From the NCBI RefSeq assembly GCF_016863275.1, contig NZ_BOOO01000016.1:1-64000 (forward strand): a stretch of 64,000 nt of DNA, given 5' to 3'. Both the position numbers and the translations under genes were made by a program. This DNA comes from Planotetraspora mira (GTDB lineage: Bacteria; Actinomycetota; Actinomycetes; Streptosporangiales; Streptosporangiaceae). How positions within the stretch are numbered: position 1 is the stretch's first letter; every line of letters begins with the position of its first letter. Below are positions 1 to 8,920 of this stretch, in pieces. The notes below the pieces were generated by a model that did not search any database, was not told the origin of the DNA, and saw only the letters and a list, made by a program, of their open reading frames with translations.

Positions 1-473
1 CGACAAGATTAGCAGCCCTTGAGACCACCTTGATCCGAAAGGCGAGCACCCATCCGCATTGCCGTGCCGTCCCCGAACCGGCCCGAAGCCGGCCGCGATC
101 ACTCGGGCGTCGCCCCCGCGACCGGCGAGCACGCGTCACGGGTGCCGCGGCCCCCCTTCGGGGCCGTCCCGGAATGTCCTTTCAAAGACGCGAGCGTCCG
201 GGGACAACCGGATCGTTCTTTCAAGCATCTAAGTAGCGCGACGGCGAGCACGCCGGCGACGCGCAACGGGTCGGGGAGAGGGACGGGCATGAGGGGTGAG
301 GTGTCCTCAGCAGCGGTTTCGCTTGACAGGACGGCGTCCCGAATCGAAGTCACAGCCCCCGCGCAACCGGATGTCAAGTCGCCCGCAATCGCCTCACGTT
401 ACGAACATGATGCGGGAGTCTTCACTCGGCGGCAGCCAAGCCGCCTCTGCTCCCGCCGGTGGAGGTGGCCATC
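1..473. other. Non-coding left edge of window
   Basis: No convincing gene is visible. The open frames here are arginine/proline-rich with no codon-position bias and no ribosome binding site. A 7-bp hairpin at 148-166 (CGGCCCC, 5-base loop, GGGGCCG) could terminate a transcript entering from outside the window, but no T-tract follows it. Confidence 0.5.
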
Positions 474-878
474 ATGACGCGGTCGGAGTTCGACGACATT
501 CGCGCACACATCGCGGCCGAGGACCCCCGGTCGGGCGGTCTACTCGACATCGCCCGGGAGTTGCTCGACGACCTCGAGCAGGCCCGCATGCGCGAGTCGA
601 TCCTGCGCACCTACTACTTGGGGTTGCTCACCGCCGCCCGCGCGACCGTCGCCGCGGACATGGCCGGCGACGCGTCGCCGATGACGTTCCTGGAGCACGA
701 GCTCGGCAAGCACGGGCAGATGCCGTCGGGCGAGCAGATCGAGCGCATCCTGTCCGACGCGCGCACCGCACAGACGCTGCTGGCCCACCTGGGCGAGCCG
801 GCGCCGGCGCCCCGGCGCTCGGTCCCGATCCGCTTCGGCGGTCGCTGCGTGGGCACCCCCCGCAGGCTCCGCGGCTGA
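474..878 (+). CDS. Hypothetical protein, 134 aa
   Basis: I do not recognise the family. ATG 474 is chosen because GGAGGTGG lies at 461-468, about 5 nt upstream; a GTG at 459 in the same frame falls inside that site. The first ~110 residues are predicted helical and acidic (DDIRAHIAAEDP, ELLDDLEQARMRES) with no signal peptide or membrane segment. The C-terminal tail is proline/arginine-rich. It stands alone, convergent with the binding-protein gene that follows. Codon use looks like that of its neighbours, so I believe it is real, but no function can be inferred. Confidence 0.6.
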   Translation: MTRSEFDDIRAHIAAEDPRSGGLLDIARELLDDLEQARMRESILRTYYLGLLTAARATVAADMAGDASPMTFLEHELGKHGQMPSGEQIERILSDARTAQTLLAHLGEPAPAPRRSVPIRFGGRCVGTPRRLRG

Positions 879-909
879 CGAAGCCCGCAGAGCCGCGACG
901 GAAGACGAC

Positions 910-926
910 GGGGCCGATCCGGCCCC
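910..926. terminator. Short hairpin between convergent genes
   Basis: GGGGCCG, three bases, CGGCCCC forms a 7-bp stem between the stop of the hypothetical gene and the stop of the minus-strand lipoprotein gene. The position suits a bidirectional terminator, but there is no T-tract, so support is limited. Confidence 0.35.
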
Positions 927-948
927 GCGCACACGGGGATACGCCGGA

Positions 949-2544
949 TCATCCGCCAGGGATGAGGTCGTGCACGAACACCACGTTGGGATACGCGGGG
1001 TTGTCCGTGTATCCCTGGACGTTGCCGAGATACGCGCGCTGGTAGTTCGACACCCAGGGGACCGCGACGACCGCGTCCTCATCGATGAGCGTCCGCTGGA
1101 GATTGAGATACGCCTTCTCCGCGGCGGAGCGGTCCGTGGCCACGAGTGACGGCAGCTTGTCGATCTGGCTGTCCAGAGCCTTGCTCTTCATGTAGGTGAG
1201 GTTGAAGGACACCGGGTCGCCGCTGTGGAAGACGTTGAGGAACCACGAATAGGCGTCCGCGTAGTCCGGCCACCAGTACATGACGAAGATGTCCTGGCGC
1301 TTGGTGAGATCCTTCGACTTGCCCTGGTCCCACTGCGCGTTCCACTGCATCGCCAAGGCGTTCACCTTCACGTTGAGCTGACTCAGCGTCCCGGTGAGCT
1401 GATTGACGAGCACCTGCTCGTCGTCGTCGCCCTCGGCGTAGGTGAGCGTCAACTCGAGTTGCTTGCCGCCGGGGCCGTACCCCGCCTGCTGGAGCAGCGT
1501 GGTCGCTCCGGGGATGTCCTGCTTCGGAGCGACCTTGCTCGAGTGGCCGAGCAGTCCCTCGGGCACCAGTCCGTTCGCCTTGGCCCCCGCACCCTTGAGC
1601 GCCTTGATCAGACCGTCGTAGTCGATGACCTTCTGCATCGCTTGGCGGAGCCGTATGTCCTTCAGGGGACCCGACGCGGAGTTGAACAGAACGAGCATGT
1701 TCTGGAACGAGGGGACCTGCAGCGTACGCACCCCGGCCGTCATGTCGGCCTGGCGGTAGAGGGCGGGGTTGAGCCGCTGCACGTAGCTCACCTCGCCGCG
1801 GAGCAACTGCTGCCACGCCGTGTTGAGGTTGGGCGTCACACGGAACTCGACGTTCTTATAGTGCGCGCCGTCCCAGCCGCCCCAGTACCCCTCGTAGGCG
1901 CGCAACGTGAGCTCCGTGCGCTGGCCCTTCTTCCAGGCCCCGACCGTGTACGGCCCCGAGCCGGCGTCCTTGCCCTGCTGGAACCACTTCGTGAGGTCGC
2001 CCGAGCCGGCGGCCGCGGTGTCGTAGATGTAGGCGGAGTAGTCGGCCGAGGCGATCAGGTCCAGCGGAGCCGGGTACTTGAGCGTGAACTCGACCGTGAG
2101 CGGGTCCTTGACCGTGATGTTCTGGACGCAGTCCCAGATGTAGGCCGCAGGACCAGCGAGCCGCTTGGTCCTCTCGATCGACGCCTTCACCGAGGTGGCG
2201 TCCAGTGGCCTGCCGCTGTGGAACTTCACGCCGTCGCGCAGCGTGAACGTCCAGGTCTTGCCGTCCGACGACGACGTCCACTTGGTCGCGAGACGCGCTC
2301 CCGCGCGCTTCGTCACCGGGTTGTAGACCGTCAGCGAGTCGTAGATGTTCTGCATCGCGATCACCTCGTTGGAGTACGAGGTCGCGGGATCCCAGTCGGT
2401 GATGACGTCCAGGTTCGATACGTAGACGAAGTTCGAGTCCTTGGGACTGGTGGTGGTTCCGGCGGTGGTCTCGGCCACCGAACCCCCACCGCAGCCGGTC
2501 AGGGCCAGGGCGGCCACGAGACCTAGGACGAGCAGACGGCGCAT
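949..2544 (-). CDS. Peptide/nickel-type ABC transporter substrate-binding lipoprotein (orphan copy)
   Basis: Extracytoplasmic solute-binding protein of the SBP_bac_5 (DppA/OppA) family, 531 aa. A type II signal peptide (MRRLLVLGLVAALALTGCGG) has the lipobox LTGC, so it should be membrane-anchored outside the cell. Family features include FTLRDGVKFHSGRPLDA, AYIYDTAA and WWPDYADAYSWFLN. ATG 2544 has AAAGGA about 10 nt upstream; an ATG at 2568 has no such site. It is clearly paralogous along its whole length to the binding protein at 13962-15578, but has no permease or ATPase beside it. It is divergent from the sensor gene at 2728, which suggests ligand capture for the importer encoded at 10-14 kb or for signalling (inference). 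Confidence 0.9.
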   Translation of the reverse strand: MRRLLVLGLVAALALTGCGGGSVAETTAGTTTSPKDSNFVYVSNLDVITDWDPATSYSNEVIAMQNIYDSLTVYNPVTKRAGARLATKWTSSSDGKTWTFTLRDGVKFHSGRPLDATSVKASIERTKRLAGPAAYIWDCVQNITVKDPLTVEFTLKYPAPLDLIASADYSAYIYDTAAAGSGDLTKWFQQGKDAGSGPYTVGAWKKGQRTELTLRAYEGYWGGWDGAHYKNVEFRVTPNLNTAWQQLLRGEVSYVQRLNPALYRQADMTAGVRTLQVPSFQNMLVLFNSASGPLKDIRLRQAMQKVIDYDGLIKALKGAGAKANGLVPEGLLGHSSKVAPKQDIPGATTLLQQAGYGPGGKQLELTLTYAEGDDDEQVLVNQLTGTLSQLNVKVNALAMQWNAQWDQGKSKDLTKRQDIFVMYWWPDYADAYSWFLNVFHSGDPVSFNLTYMKSKALDSQIDKLPSLVATDRSAAEKAYLNLQRTLIDEDAVVAVPWVSNYQRAYLGNVQGYTDNPAYPNVVFVHDLIPGG

Positions 2545-2727
2545 GCGGCGTGAGGTCCTTTCCACCATGAGCTACCATGATCGAAACTACCGCATGATCA
2601 CGATTCAAAATGATATTTCGCGATATCTCAACGCAGAACTCTCATTTGAAACATAGCGCTGCTAACCTCTCTCCCTGTCTCACAAGAGTTCAGCGGAAGC
2701 TCATCATCCCCATCGGGACGAGGTGCC
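2545..2727. promoter_or_regulatory. AT-rich divergent promoter region
   Basis: This 183-bp spacer between the divergent lipoprotein and sensor genes is much richer in A+T than its surroundings. It contains GATATTTCGCGATATC-like symmetry near 2612-2630. GCATGATCACG at 2592-2602 is the exact reverse complement of the core of the 53-nt repeat found near 41.9 and 52.3 kb. I cannot place -35/-10 elements with confidence. Confidence 0.45.
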
Positions 2728-4737
2728 ATGAGTCCCCGTAGGCGTGACCGGTCGATCAAGTTCAGGCTTATCGGCCTGCTCGTGGTGCCGCTCCTCTCGC
2801 TGGTAGCCCTGTGGGCGGTCACGGCCGGTGTGACCATCGGCGACAGTCTCCGCTTGAGGACCTACAACACCCTGTGGTCCACGCTCCGTCAGCCCGCCGA
2901 CAAGCTGATCGTCGAGCTTCAGCGGGAGCGTCTCGACTCCGCGCGCTACCTCGGGTCGGCGAGCCGCTCGGGCCGCTCCGAGATGGAGGCGCAGCGGCTG
3001 CGCACCAACACCGCCCGCGACTCCGTCCGGCGACTGGCGCTCTCCGACTCCTCACGCTCCGCGACCACACCGGCCATGCGCTCCCAGGTGGACGAGATGC
3101 TGGACGGCCTGGGCCAGCTGGACGAGATCCGGGCGGAGATCGACGAGGGCCTGTCGGACCGCCTGCGCGCGATCGAGACCTACAACCTCGTCTCCGACTC
3201 GATCTACCGGATGCACTACAGCCTGGCGCTGATCGACGACATCCCGATCTACCAGCAGTCCCGCGTGGTCATCTCCCTCGGCTACGCCAAGGAACTGCTG
3301 ACCCGCGAGCAGGCGATCGCCTCCGCGGCCTCGGCCTCCGGCACGATGACCGTCGAGGAGCGCAAGCTCTTCACACAGCTCGTCGGCAACCGGCGGTTCC
3401 TCATCGACCAGGCGCTCCCCGAGCTGGACGAGGGTCTGCGCCAGATGAACGTCAACCTGATCACGACTCCGCTCTACCAGCGGCTCCGGCTGCAGGAAGA
3501 GAAGATCATCTCCGGAGGTGCGCTCACCGCCCGGACGGAACAGGTCTGGCAGTCCACCTCCGACGACATCGCCGCGTCGTTCCAGCAGGCCCAGACGGAC
3601 GCCGGCACCAAGCTGACCGAGCGTGCGGCGCCCATCGCCGACTCGATCCTCACCCGGGCCGTCATCGCCGGTGGCGCAGGACTGCTCGCGGTGCTCGCCT
3701 CGATCCTCATCTCGCTGCGCTTCGGCTCCCGCATCGCGCGTGAGCTGGCCACCCTGAGGCAGGCCGCGCTCGACCTCGCCAACGTGCGGCTGCCCCGCGT
3801 GCTGGACAAGCTCAAGAAGGGCGACGAGGTCGACATCGCCACCGAGGCTCCGCCGATGCCGGCCATCGGCCAGACCGCGGAGATCCAGGACGTCGGCCGC
3901 GCCTTCTCGACCGTGCAGCAGACCGCCGTCGAGGCCGCGGTCGGTCAGGCCAAGCTCCAAAGGGGCGTCGGTCAGGTCTTCCTCAACCTGGCCAGGCGCA
4001 GCCAGACCCTGCTGCACCGGCAGCGCACGCAACTCGACGGCATGCAGCGCCGTACGACCGAGCCGGAGACCCTCGAGGACCTGTTCCGCCTCGACCACCT
4101 GACGACTCGAATGCGCCGCCACGCCGAAGGCCTGATCATCCTCTCCGGCTCGGTGCCGGGCCGGGCCTGGCGCAAGCCGGTCCCCCTGTACGACGTCGTA
4201 CGCGGCGCGGCCGCCGAGGTCGAGGACTACGCACGGGTGACCGTGTTCCCGATGGAGGAGCACCGGCTGGACGGCACGGCCGTCGCCGACGCCATCCACC
4301 TCATCGCCGAGCTGATCGAGAACGCGACGATCTTCTCGCCGCCGCACACGTCGGTCTCGGTGCGCGGAGAACTCGTGGGCAACGGCTTCGTGGTCGAGAT
4401 CGAGGATCGCGGCCTGGGCATGACCCCCGAGCGGCTGGACGAGCTCAACGAGCGCCTGGCCAACCCGCCGGAGTTCGATCTCGCCGACACCGACCGGATG
4501 GGCCTGTTCGTGGTCTCCAGACTCGCCGCACGTCGCGAGATCTCCGTGACACTCCGGCCCTCGCCGTACGGCGGGACGACCGCGATCGTGCTCCTCCCCA
4601 CGGCGCTCATCGACTCTCCGAAGGATCCCGACCTCGCGCGCCTCGCGACGGACGAGGTCACGCCGGAGGACATCATTCTTGCCTCGCTCAGCCGGGGAAC
4701 CCAAGACAACCAGGAGCCCGGCGAGGAGAGGTCATGA
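2728..4737 (+). CDS. CvnA-like sensor protein with nitrate/nitrite-sensing domain and HATPase
   Basis: Membrane sensor of the conservon (Cvn) type, 669 aa. Segment 13-37 is a transmembrane helix. It is followed by a long helical extracytoplasmic region resembling the NIT sensing domain, a second helix near 310-330, a HAMP-like linker, and an ATPase domain with N box (LIAELIENATIFSPP, ~525-540), G1 (EDRGLGM, ~560) and G2 (RMGLFVVSRLAAR, ~590-600). No classical phospho-acceptor His motif is obvious, as is usual for CvnA proteins. GAGGTG precedes ATG 2728. Its stop overlaps the next start as ATGA. The usual roadblock and GTPase partners are missing. Confidence 0.85.
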   Translation: MSPRRRDRSIKFRLIGLLVVPLLSLVALWAVTAGVTIGDSLRLRTYNTLWSTLRQPADKLIVELQRERLDSARYLGSASRSGRSEMEAQRLRTNTARDSVRRLALSDSSRSATTPAMRSQVDEMLDGLGQLDEIRAEIDEGLSDRLRAIETYNLVSDSIYRMHYSLALIDDIPIYQQSRVVISLGYAKELLTREQAIASAASASGTMTVEERKLFTQLVGNRRFLIDQALPELDEGLRQMNVNLITTPLYQRLRLQEEKIISGGALTARTEQVWQSTSDDIAASFQQAQTDAGTKLTERAAPIADSILTRAVIAGGAGLLAVLASILISLRFGSRIARELATLRQAALDLANVRLPRVLDKLKKGDEVDIATEAPPMPAIGQTAEIQDVGRAFSTVQQTAVEAAVGQAKLQRGVGQVFLNLARRSQTLLHRQRTQLDGMQRRTTEPETLEDLFRLDHLTTRMRRHAEGLIILSGSVPGRAWRKPVPLYDVVRGAAAEVEDYARVTVFPMEEHRLDGTAVADAIHLIAELIENATIFSPPHTSVSVRGELVGNGFVVEIEDRGLGMTPERLDELNERLANPPEFDLADTDRMGLFVVSRLAARREISVTLRPSPYGGTTAIVLLPTALIDSPKDPDLARLATDEVTPEDIILASLSRGTQDNQEPGEERS

Positions 4738-5105
4738 CCGAGCGCACCCACGACCAGTGGCTGGACGAGGAGGCAGGGCCGGTCGTCCCGGCCTACGCGC
4801 TGACCCGCGGGCGGGTGCTGCCCGCGAACAAGGCGATCGACCTGGTGGCCATCGTGACCGCCACAGGCGGGCCCACCCCGGTCAGCCTCAACCCGGAACA
4901 GTGGATGATCCTCAGCCTCTGCGCGCGGGCGACTCCCTTGGCGGACATCGCCGCGGCGATCGACCTTCCGCTGGGCGTCGTGCGCGTGCTGGTGGGCGAC
5001 CTCCACGAGCAGGGACTGGTGCAGGTGCGCCCGCCCGCGAGCGTGTCCCAGTTGCCGAGCGCGAGCATCCTGACCGAGGTGATCAGCGGGCTGCGCGCCC
5101 TCTGA
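4734..5105 (+). CDS. DUF742 protein (CvnC-like)
   Basis: 123-aa DUF742 protein, the third component of actinobacterial conservons. The family core PAYALTRGR, LNPEQWMILSLC and a winged-helix-like segment (ADIAAAIDLPLGVVRVLVGDL) are visible, and it ends in a short leucine-rich tail. Its ATG lies in a 4-nt overlap with the sensor's stop, so the two should be co-translated. In standard conservons CvnB (roadblock/LC7) sits between these genes and CvnD (GTPase) follows. Here neither is present: the next gene, 53 nt on, is on the other strand. Confidence 0.85.
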   Translation: MTERTHDQWLDEEAGPVVPAYALTRGRVLPANKAIDLVAIVTATGGPTPVSLNPEQWMILSLCARATPLADIAAAIDLPLGVVRVLVGDLHEQGLVQVRPPASVSQLPSASILTEVISGLRAL

Positions 5106-5158
5106 TCCAGTCTGAGTCTCCAGTCTGAGCCAGATGGCCGCGCAGCCCCTGAAGGCGT

Positions 5159-6877
5159 CTAGAACGCGTGGGGGTAGTGCCGCCTCGCGTGCCCGGCGGT
5201 GATGTACCCCTCCCGCAGATCGGCCTGGACGGCCTTGGGGTCGCGTTCGGACGGCGGGCCGTACCCGCCACCCGATCCGGTGCGCAGGTGGACGACCGCG
5301 TCCTTGGGCAGGAAGATCCGCGTCTTCAGCGAGAACTCCTCCTCGCGCCCGTCGGGGTATTCGACCGTGAGCCGGTTGGGCCGCCCGGCCAGACCGCCGG
5401 ACAGGCCCCAGGGCTCCAGAGCGGTCCTGGCCAGGCCGGCGGTGAGGTACTGGTCCTCAAGCACGCGGAAGGAAAGGTCGAGCCCGAGCCCGCCCCGGTA
5501 CGTTCCGGCGCCGCCCGAGTCCTCGGCCAGGGCGAGGCGCTCGATGCGCCAGGGGTTGCGGGCCTCCCAGATCTCGGCGGGCGTCAGGCGGGTGGCCGAC
5601 TCGGAGATGTACATCAGCGCGCTGGCGCCGTCCGCGGCGGGAGACGCGCCCTGCCCGACCGGGTGCGGCGCTCCGTCGGCCCAGGGCTCGCCGGTCGCCT
5701 CCCTGTTCCCCCACCACACCAGGGCGTTGATGTCGCCCCCGCTCGCCGCCGGCACCGAATCGGGCACGGCCTCGGCCAGCGCGCGGATGATGAGCTCGAT
5801 GGCGTGGTCGGACGGGATCCCGTACATGAAGCAGGGGGCCGGCCGTACGGGATGGAAGAGCGACCCGCGCCTGGTGATCAGCTCGAGCGGCCGGAAGTGC
5901 CCCTCGTTGGGCTGCTCGCCCGAACCCGCGAGGAAGGCCACGGCGATCCGGACGGCCGCCACCGTCGAGGGGAGCGGGCAGTTGACCGGGCCGCCCACCT
6001 GGTCGGGGCAGTTCGTGAGGTCGACGGTCACCGACGACCCGCTGATCGCGACCTCGACGCCGAAGCGGATCGGCAGGCCGTTCACGCCGTCGGAGTCGAT
6101 CACGCTCTCGGCCGTGTAGACGCCGTCGGGCAGCTGATCGAACCAGCCGCGCACCAGTGCCTCGCCGTGGGCGTACATGCGGGCCACGGAGCGGCGGAAG
6201 GTGTCCAGACCGTAGCGGCGCACCAGCGCGCCGAGCGCCTCGGCTCCCGTCCTGGCCCCCGCGACCATGGCGTTGATGTCCCCGATGACCATCTCCGGCA
6301 TCCTGCTGTTGGCCAGGATCATCCGGTAGACGTCGCTCACCAGCCGGCCCGCGTCGTAGAGCTTGACCCCGGGGAAGATGGTGCCTTCCTGGTGCACGTC
6401 GACCGTGTCGGTGCAGTAGGGGTCCTTGCCGCCGATGTCGAGCCAGTGCGCCTTGATCACGGCGTAGCCGACGAGGACGTCCCCCTCGCCGGTGAAGATC
6501 GGCACGACCATCGCGGCGTCCTGCGGGTGCGAGCCGGTCCCGTAGGGGTCGTTGTAGAGGATCACGTCACCGGGGCACAGGGCGCATGCACCGCCGACGG
6601 CCTCCACCGCCTCCTGCACGCAGAACCCCAGCGTGCCCATGAACGCGGGCAGTGTGGGCGCCTGGGCGAGCATGCACAGGTCGACGTCGTAGAACGCGAC
6701 GGCGAAGTCCAGCGCCTCGTAGATGATCGGTGAGAACGCGGTGCGGATCAGTGACTGCTTCATCTGCTCGGCGGCGGCGTTGAGCCCCTGGCGGATGATC
6801 TCCGTGGTGACCGGGTCGGCTCCGTCGCCGAGCCCGGGGTTCGCCTCGGTGTAGCGGGTGCGGACGATGCTCGTCAT
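5159..6877 (-). CDS. hyuB: Hydantoinase B/oxoprolinase family protein
   Basis: Beta-type subunit of the ATP-dependent hydantoinase/5-oxoprolinase/acetone-carboxylase-like family, 572 aa. Characteristic stretches are DPVTTEIIRQGLNAAAEQM at the N-terminus, YNDPYGTGSHPQDAAMV, HWLDIGGKDPY, and the C-terminal GGAGTYRGGLGLDLSFRVL and SGGLAGRPNRLTVEYP. ATG 6877 overlaps the TGA of the preceding hyuA as ATGA, so the pair is translationally coupled and probably forms a complex. A longer frame to 7060 is rejected because it runs far into hyuA. It is the last gene of the operon. The substrate (hydantoin, 5-oxoproline or another cyclic amide) cannot be read from the sequence. Confidence 0.9.
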   Translation of the reverse strand: MTSIVRTRYTEANPGLGDGADPVTTEIIRQGLNAAAEQMKQSLIRTAFSPIIYEALDFAVAFYDVDLCMLAQAPTLPAFMGTLGFCVQEAVEAVGGACALCPGDVILYNDPYGTGSHPQDAAMVVPIFTGEGDVLVGYAVIKAHWLDIGGKDPYCTDTVDVHQEGTIFPGVKLYDAGRLVSDVYRMILANSRMPEMVIGDINAMVAGARTGAEALGALVRRYGLDTFRRSVARMYAHGEALVRGWFDQLPDGVYTAESVIDSDGVNGLPIRFGVEVAISGSSVTVDLTNCPDQVGGPVNCPLPSTVAAVRIAVAFLAGSGEQPNEGHFRPLELITRRGSLFHPVRPAPCFMYGIPSDHAIELIIRALAEAVPDSVPAASGGDINALVWWGNREATGEPWADGAPHPVGQGASPAADGASALMYISESATRLTPAEIWEARNPWRIERLALAEDSGGAGTYRGGLGLDLSFRVLEDQYLTAGLARTALEPWGLSGGLAGRPNRLTVEYPDGREEEFSLKTRIFLPKDAVVHLRTGSGGGYGPPSERDPKAVQADLREGYITAGHARRHYPHAF

Positions 6878-8877
6878 CGGTCGCCGTCCTTCCGTGTGAT
6901 CAGCAGACAGCCGCTGGGATGCGCCTCCGCGGTGAAGCCCGCGTCCACGTACGTCGTCGCGGTCGGCTCCACCACCAGGAGCGGTCCCTCCGCGGGCCCG
7001 GAGAATCCCTCTCTCGGCACGACCTGGGCGTCGGCCCAGGCGCGCCTGCCGAACGACCACAGGCGGGTCGTCCCTCCCGCGGACGCGCCAGACGGCGGCG
7101 CGGGCACCAGCGGGCGCGCCGCGTCGAGCACGATCCGCGTCGTCGCCCTGACCGTGACCACTTCCAGCGGGTCGGGCAACTGGTGACCGAAGGTCCGGTG
7201 GTAGGCCTTGGAGAACCGGTCCGCGACCGCCGCGACGTCGTCCTCACCCAGTCGCAGGGGGACCGTCAGCGTGTGCTCCTGGCCGCGATGGCGCAGGTCG
7301 AGGTCGACCTCCCGTACGGCTCCCGCCGTGGACAATCGCTCGAACAGCGCGCCGGCCATCGCCTCGATCGCCGGCAGCGCCTCCTCGTCGAGGGGCCGGA
7401 CCATCGTCCGGGCAGCCGAGCGCACGACGTCGGCCTGGACGAGCCCGACGGCGGAGAAGTTGCCCGCGTTCGGCGGGACCACGACCGTGTCGACGTCGAG
7501 TTCGGCCGCGAGGAGACAGCCGAACAGCGGGCCCGCCCCTCCGAACGCGACGATGGCCGCGCCGCGCGGATCGACTCCCCGCTCGACCGTCACCCCGCGC
7601 ACCGCCTGGGCCATGTTGGCCGCAGCGATCCTGATGACCCCCTCGGCCACGGCGTCGGTGCCGGCGATCCCGGTCGGCTCCGCGAGGGGCGACAGCACCT
7701 CGGCGGCCTTCTCCGGGGAGAGGGATATCCCGCCCGACATATGGCCTGCGGGGATCATGCCGAGATGCAGGGCGGCGTCGGTGACCGTGGGCTCGGTGCC
7801 GCCCCGCAGGTACGACGCGGGACCGGGCACGGCGCCCGCGCTGCGCGGGCCGACGCGGAGCAGGCCTCCCGCGTCGGCGTGGGCGACGGACCCGCCGCCC
7901 GCCCCCACCGATCGCACGTCGACCCAGGGGCTCTGCAGCGGGAGGCCGACGACCTCCCCATGGAACATCAGGGGAAGCCTGCCGTCCTCGATCAGGGCCG
8001 TGTCGAAGCTGGTGCCGCCGACGTCGGCGGCGACGGCCGTGCGGAGCCCGAGGGTCTCCGCGAGCCTGGCGGTGGCAACGGCCCCGGCGACCGGCCCCGA
8101 GAGGATGGTCTCGAACGGCCGCGCGGCCGCCTCCGCGAGTGTGAGCGCGCCGCCGCCCGAGCGGGTCACGAGGAGCTCGCCGGCGAATCCGCGCTCCCGC
8201 AGCTCCCGCTCGAGGTTGTGCAGGTAGGGGCCCATCCGATGGCGGACGAAGGCGTCCACGACCGTGGTGCAGGTCCGCTCGTACTCCCGGTACTCCCCCG
8301 ACACGTCGTGGGACAGCGAGATGGGCCCGTCGAACCCGGCCGCGCGGAGCAACTCGCCGGCCAGCACTTCGTGACGGGGATTCGCGTAGGAGTTCATCAG
8401 GACGATCGCGACGGCGTCGACTCCCTCGGCCGCGAACAGCCGGGCCGCCTGCCGTACGCTCTCGGGGTCGAGCTCCCGGACCACCGTGCCGTCCGCGGCG
8501 ACCCGCTCGGCGGCCTCGGCCCGCAGCCGGCGCGGCACGAGCGGCGGCGGCGGCGTCCAGAAGAGGTCATAGGGATCGTCGCGGTCGCCGCGCCGGATCT
8601 CGAGCACGTCGCGGAACCCGGCCGTGGTGATCAGCCCCACCGTGGCGCCGCGGCGTTCGAGCAGCGCGTTCAGGCCGACGGTCGTGCCGTGGACGAAGTG
8701 GCCGCTGCGGGCCAGCAGTTCAGGGGGCACCGCCGCGTCCACCGCGGCCAGTACGCCGAGCTCGGGCGCGGACGGTGTGGTGGGCTGCTTGGCCACCCTG
8801 ATCTCGCCTGTCGCCGCGTCGTGGAGCACGAGGTCCGTGAAGGTTCCGCCGACGTCCACTCCGATGACCGTTGCCAT
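6874..8877 (-). CDS. hyuA: Hydantoinase A/oxoprolinase family protein (long form)
   Basis: ATP-binding alpha subunit, 667 aa. The N-terminus has the ASKHA phosphate loop IGVDVGGTFTDLVLHD, and the Hydantoinase_A core has HGTTVGLNALLERRGA, DVGGTSFDTALI, GPASYLRGG and VAFGGAGPLFGC. A C-terminal domain of ~150 residues (DLDLRHRGQEHTLTVPL) is present, as in full-length HyuA/acetone-carboxylase-like proteins. Translation should start at ATG 8877; the in-frame TTG 9 nt earlier is less likely. No strong Shine-Dalgarno is seen. It lies 43 nt downstream of the PucR gene, consistent with the same transcript. Together with HyuB it should hydrolyse a cyclic amide using ATP. Confidence 0.9.
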   Translation of the reverse strand: MATVIGVDVGGTFTDLVLHDAATGEIRVAKQPTTPSAPELGVLAAVDAAVPPELLARSGHFVHGTTVGLNALLERRGATVGLITTAGFRDVLEIRRGDRDDPYDLFWTPPPPLVPRRLRAEAAERVAADGTVVRELDPESVRQAARLFAAEGVDAVAIVLMNSYANPRHEVLAGELLRAAGFDGPISLSHDVSGEYREYERTCTTVVDAFVRHRMGPYLHNLERELRERGFAGELLVTRSGGGALTLAEAAARPFETILSGPVAGAVATARLAETLGLRTAVAADVGGTSFDTALIEDGRLPLMFHGEVVGLPLQSPWVDVRSVGAGGGSVAHADAGGLLRVGPRSAGAVPGPASYLRGGTEPTVTDAALHLGMIPAGHMSGGISLSPEKAAEVLSPLAEPTGIAGTDAVAEGVIRIAAANMAQAVRGVTVERGVDPRGAAIVAFGGAGPLFGCLLAAELDVDTVVVPPNAGNFSAVGLVQADVVRSAARTMVRPLDEEALPAIEAMAGALFERLSTAGAVREVDLDLRHRGQEHTLTVPLRLGEDDVAAVADRFSKAYHRTFGHQLPDPLEVVTVRATTRIVLDAARPLVPAPPSGASAGGTTRLWSFGRRAWADAQVVPREGFSGPAEGPLLVVEPTATTYVDAGFTAEAHPSGCLLITRKDGDR

Positions 8878-8920
8878 GACTGGCAACGTAGGACCACGGT
8901 GAGGTGGCGTCGATGTGGCC

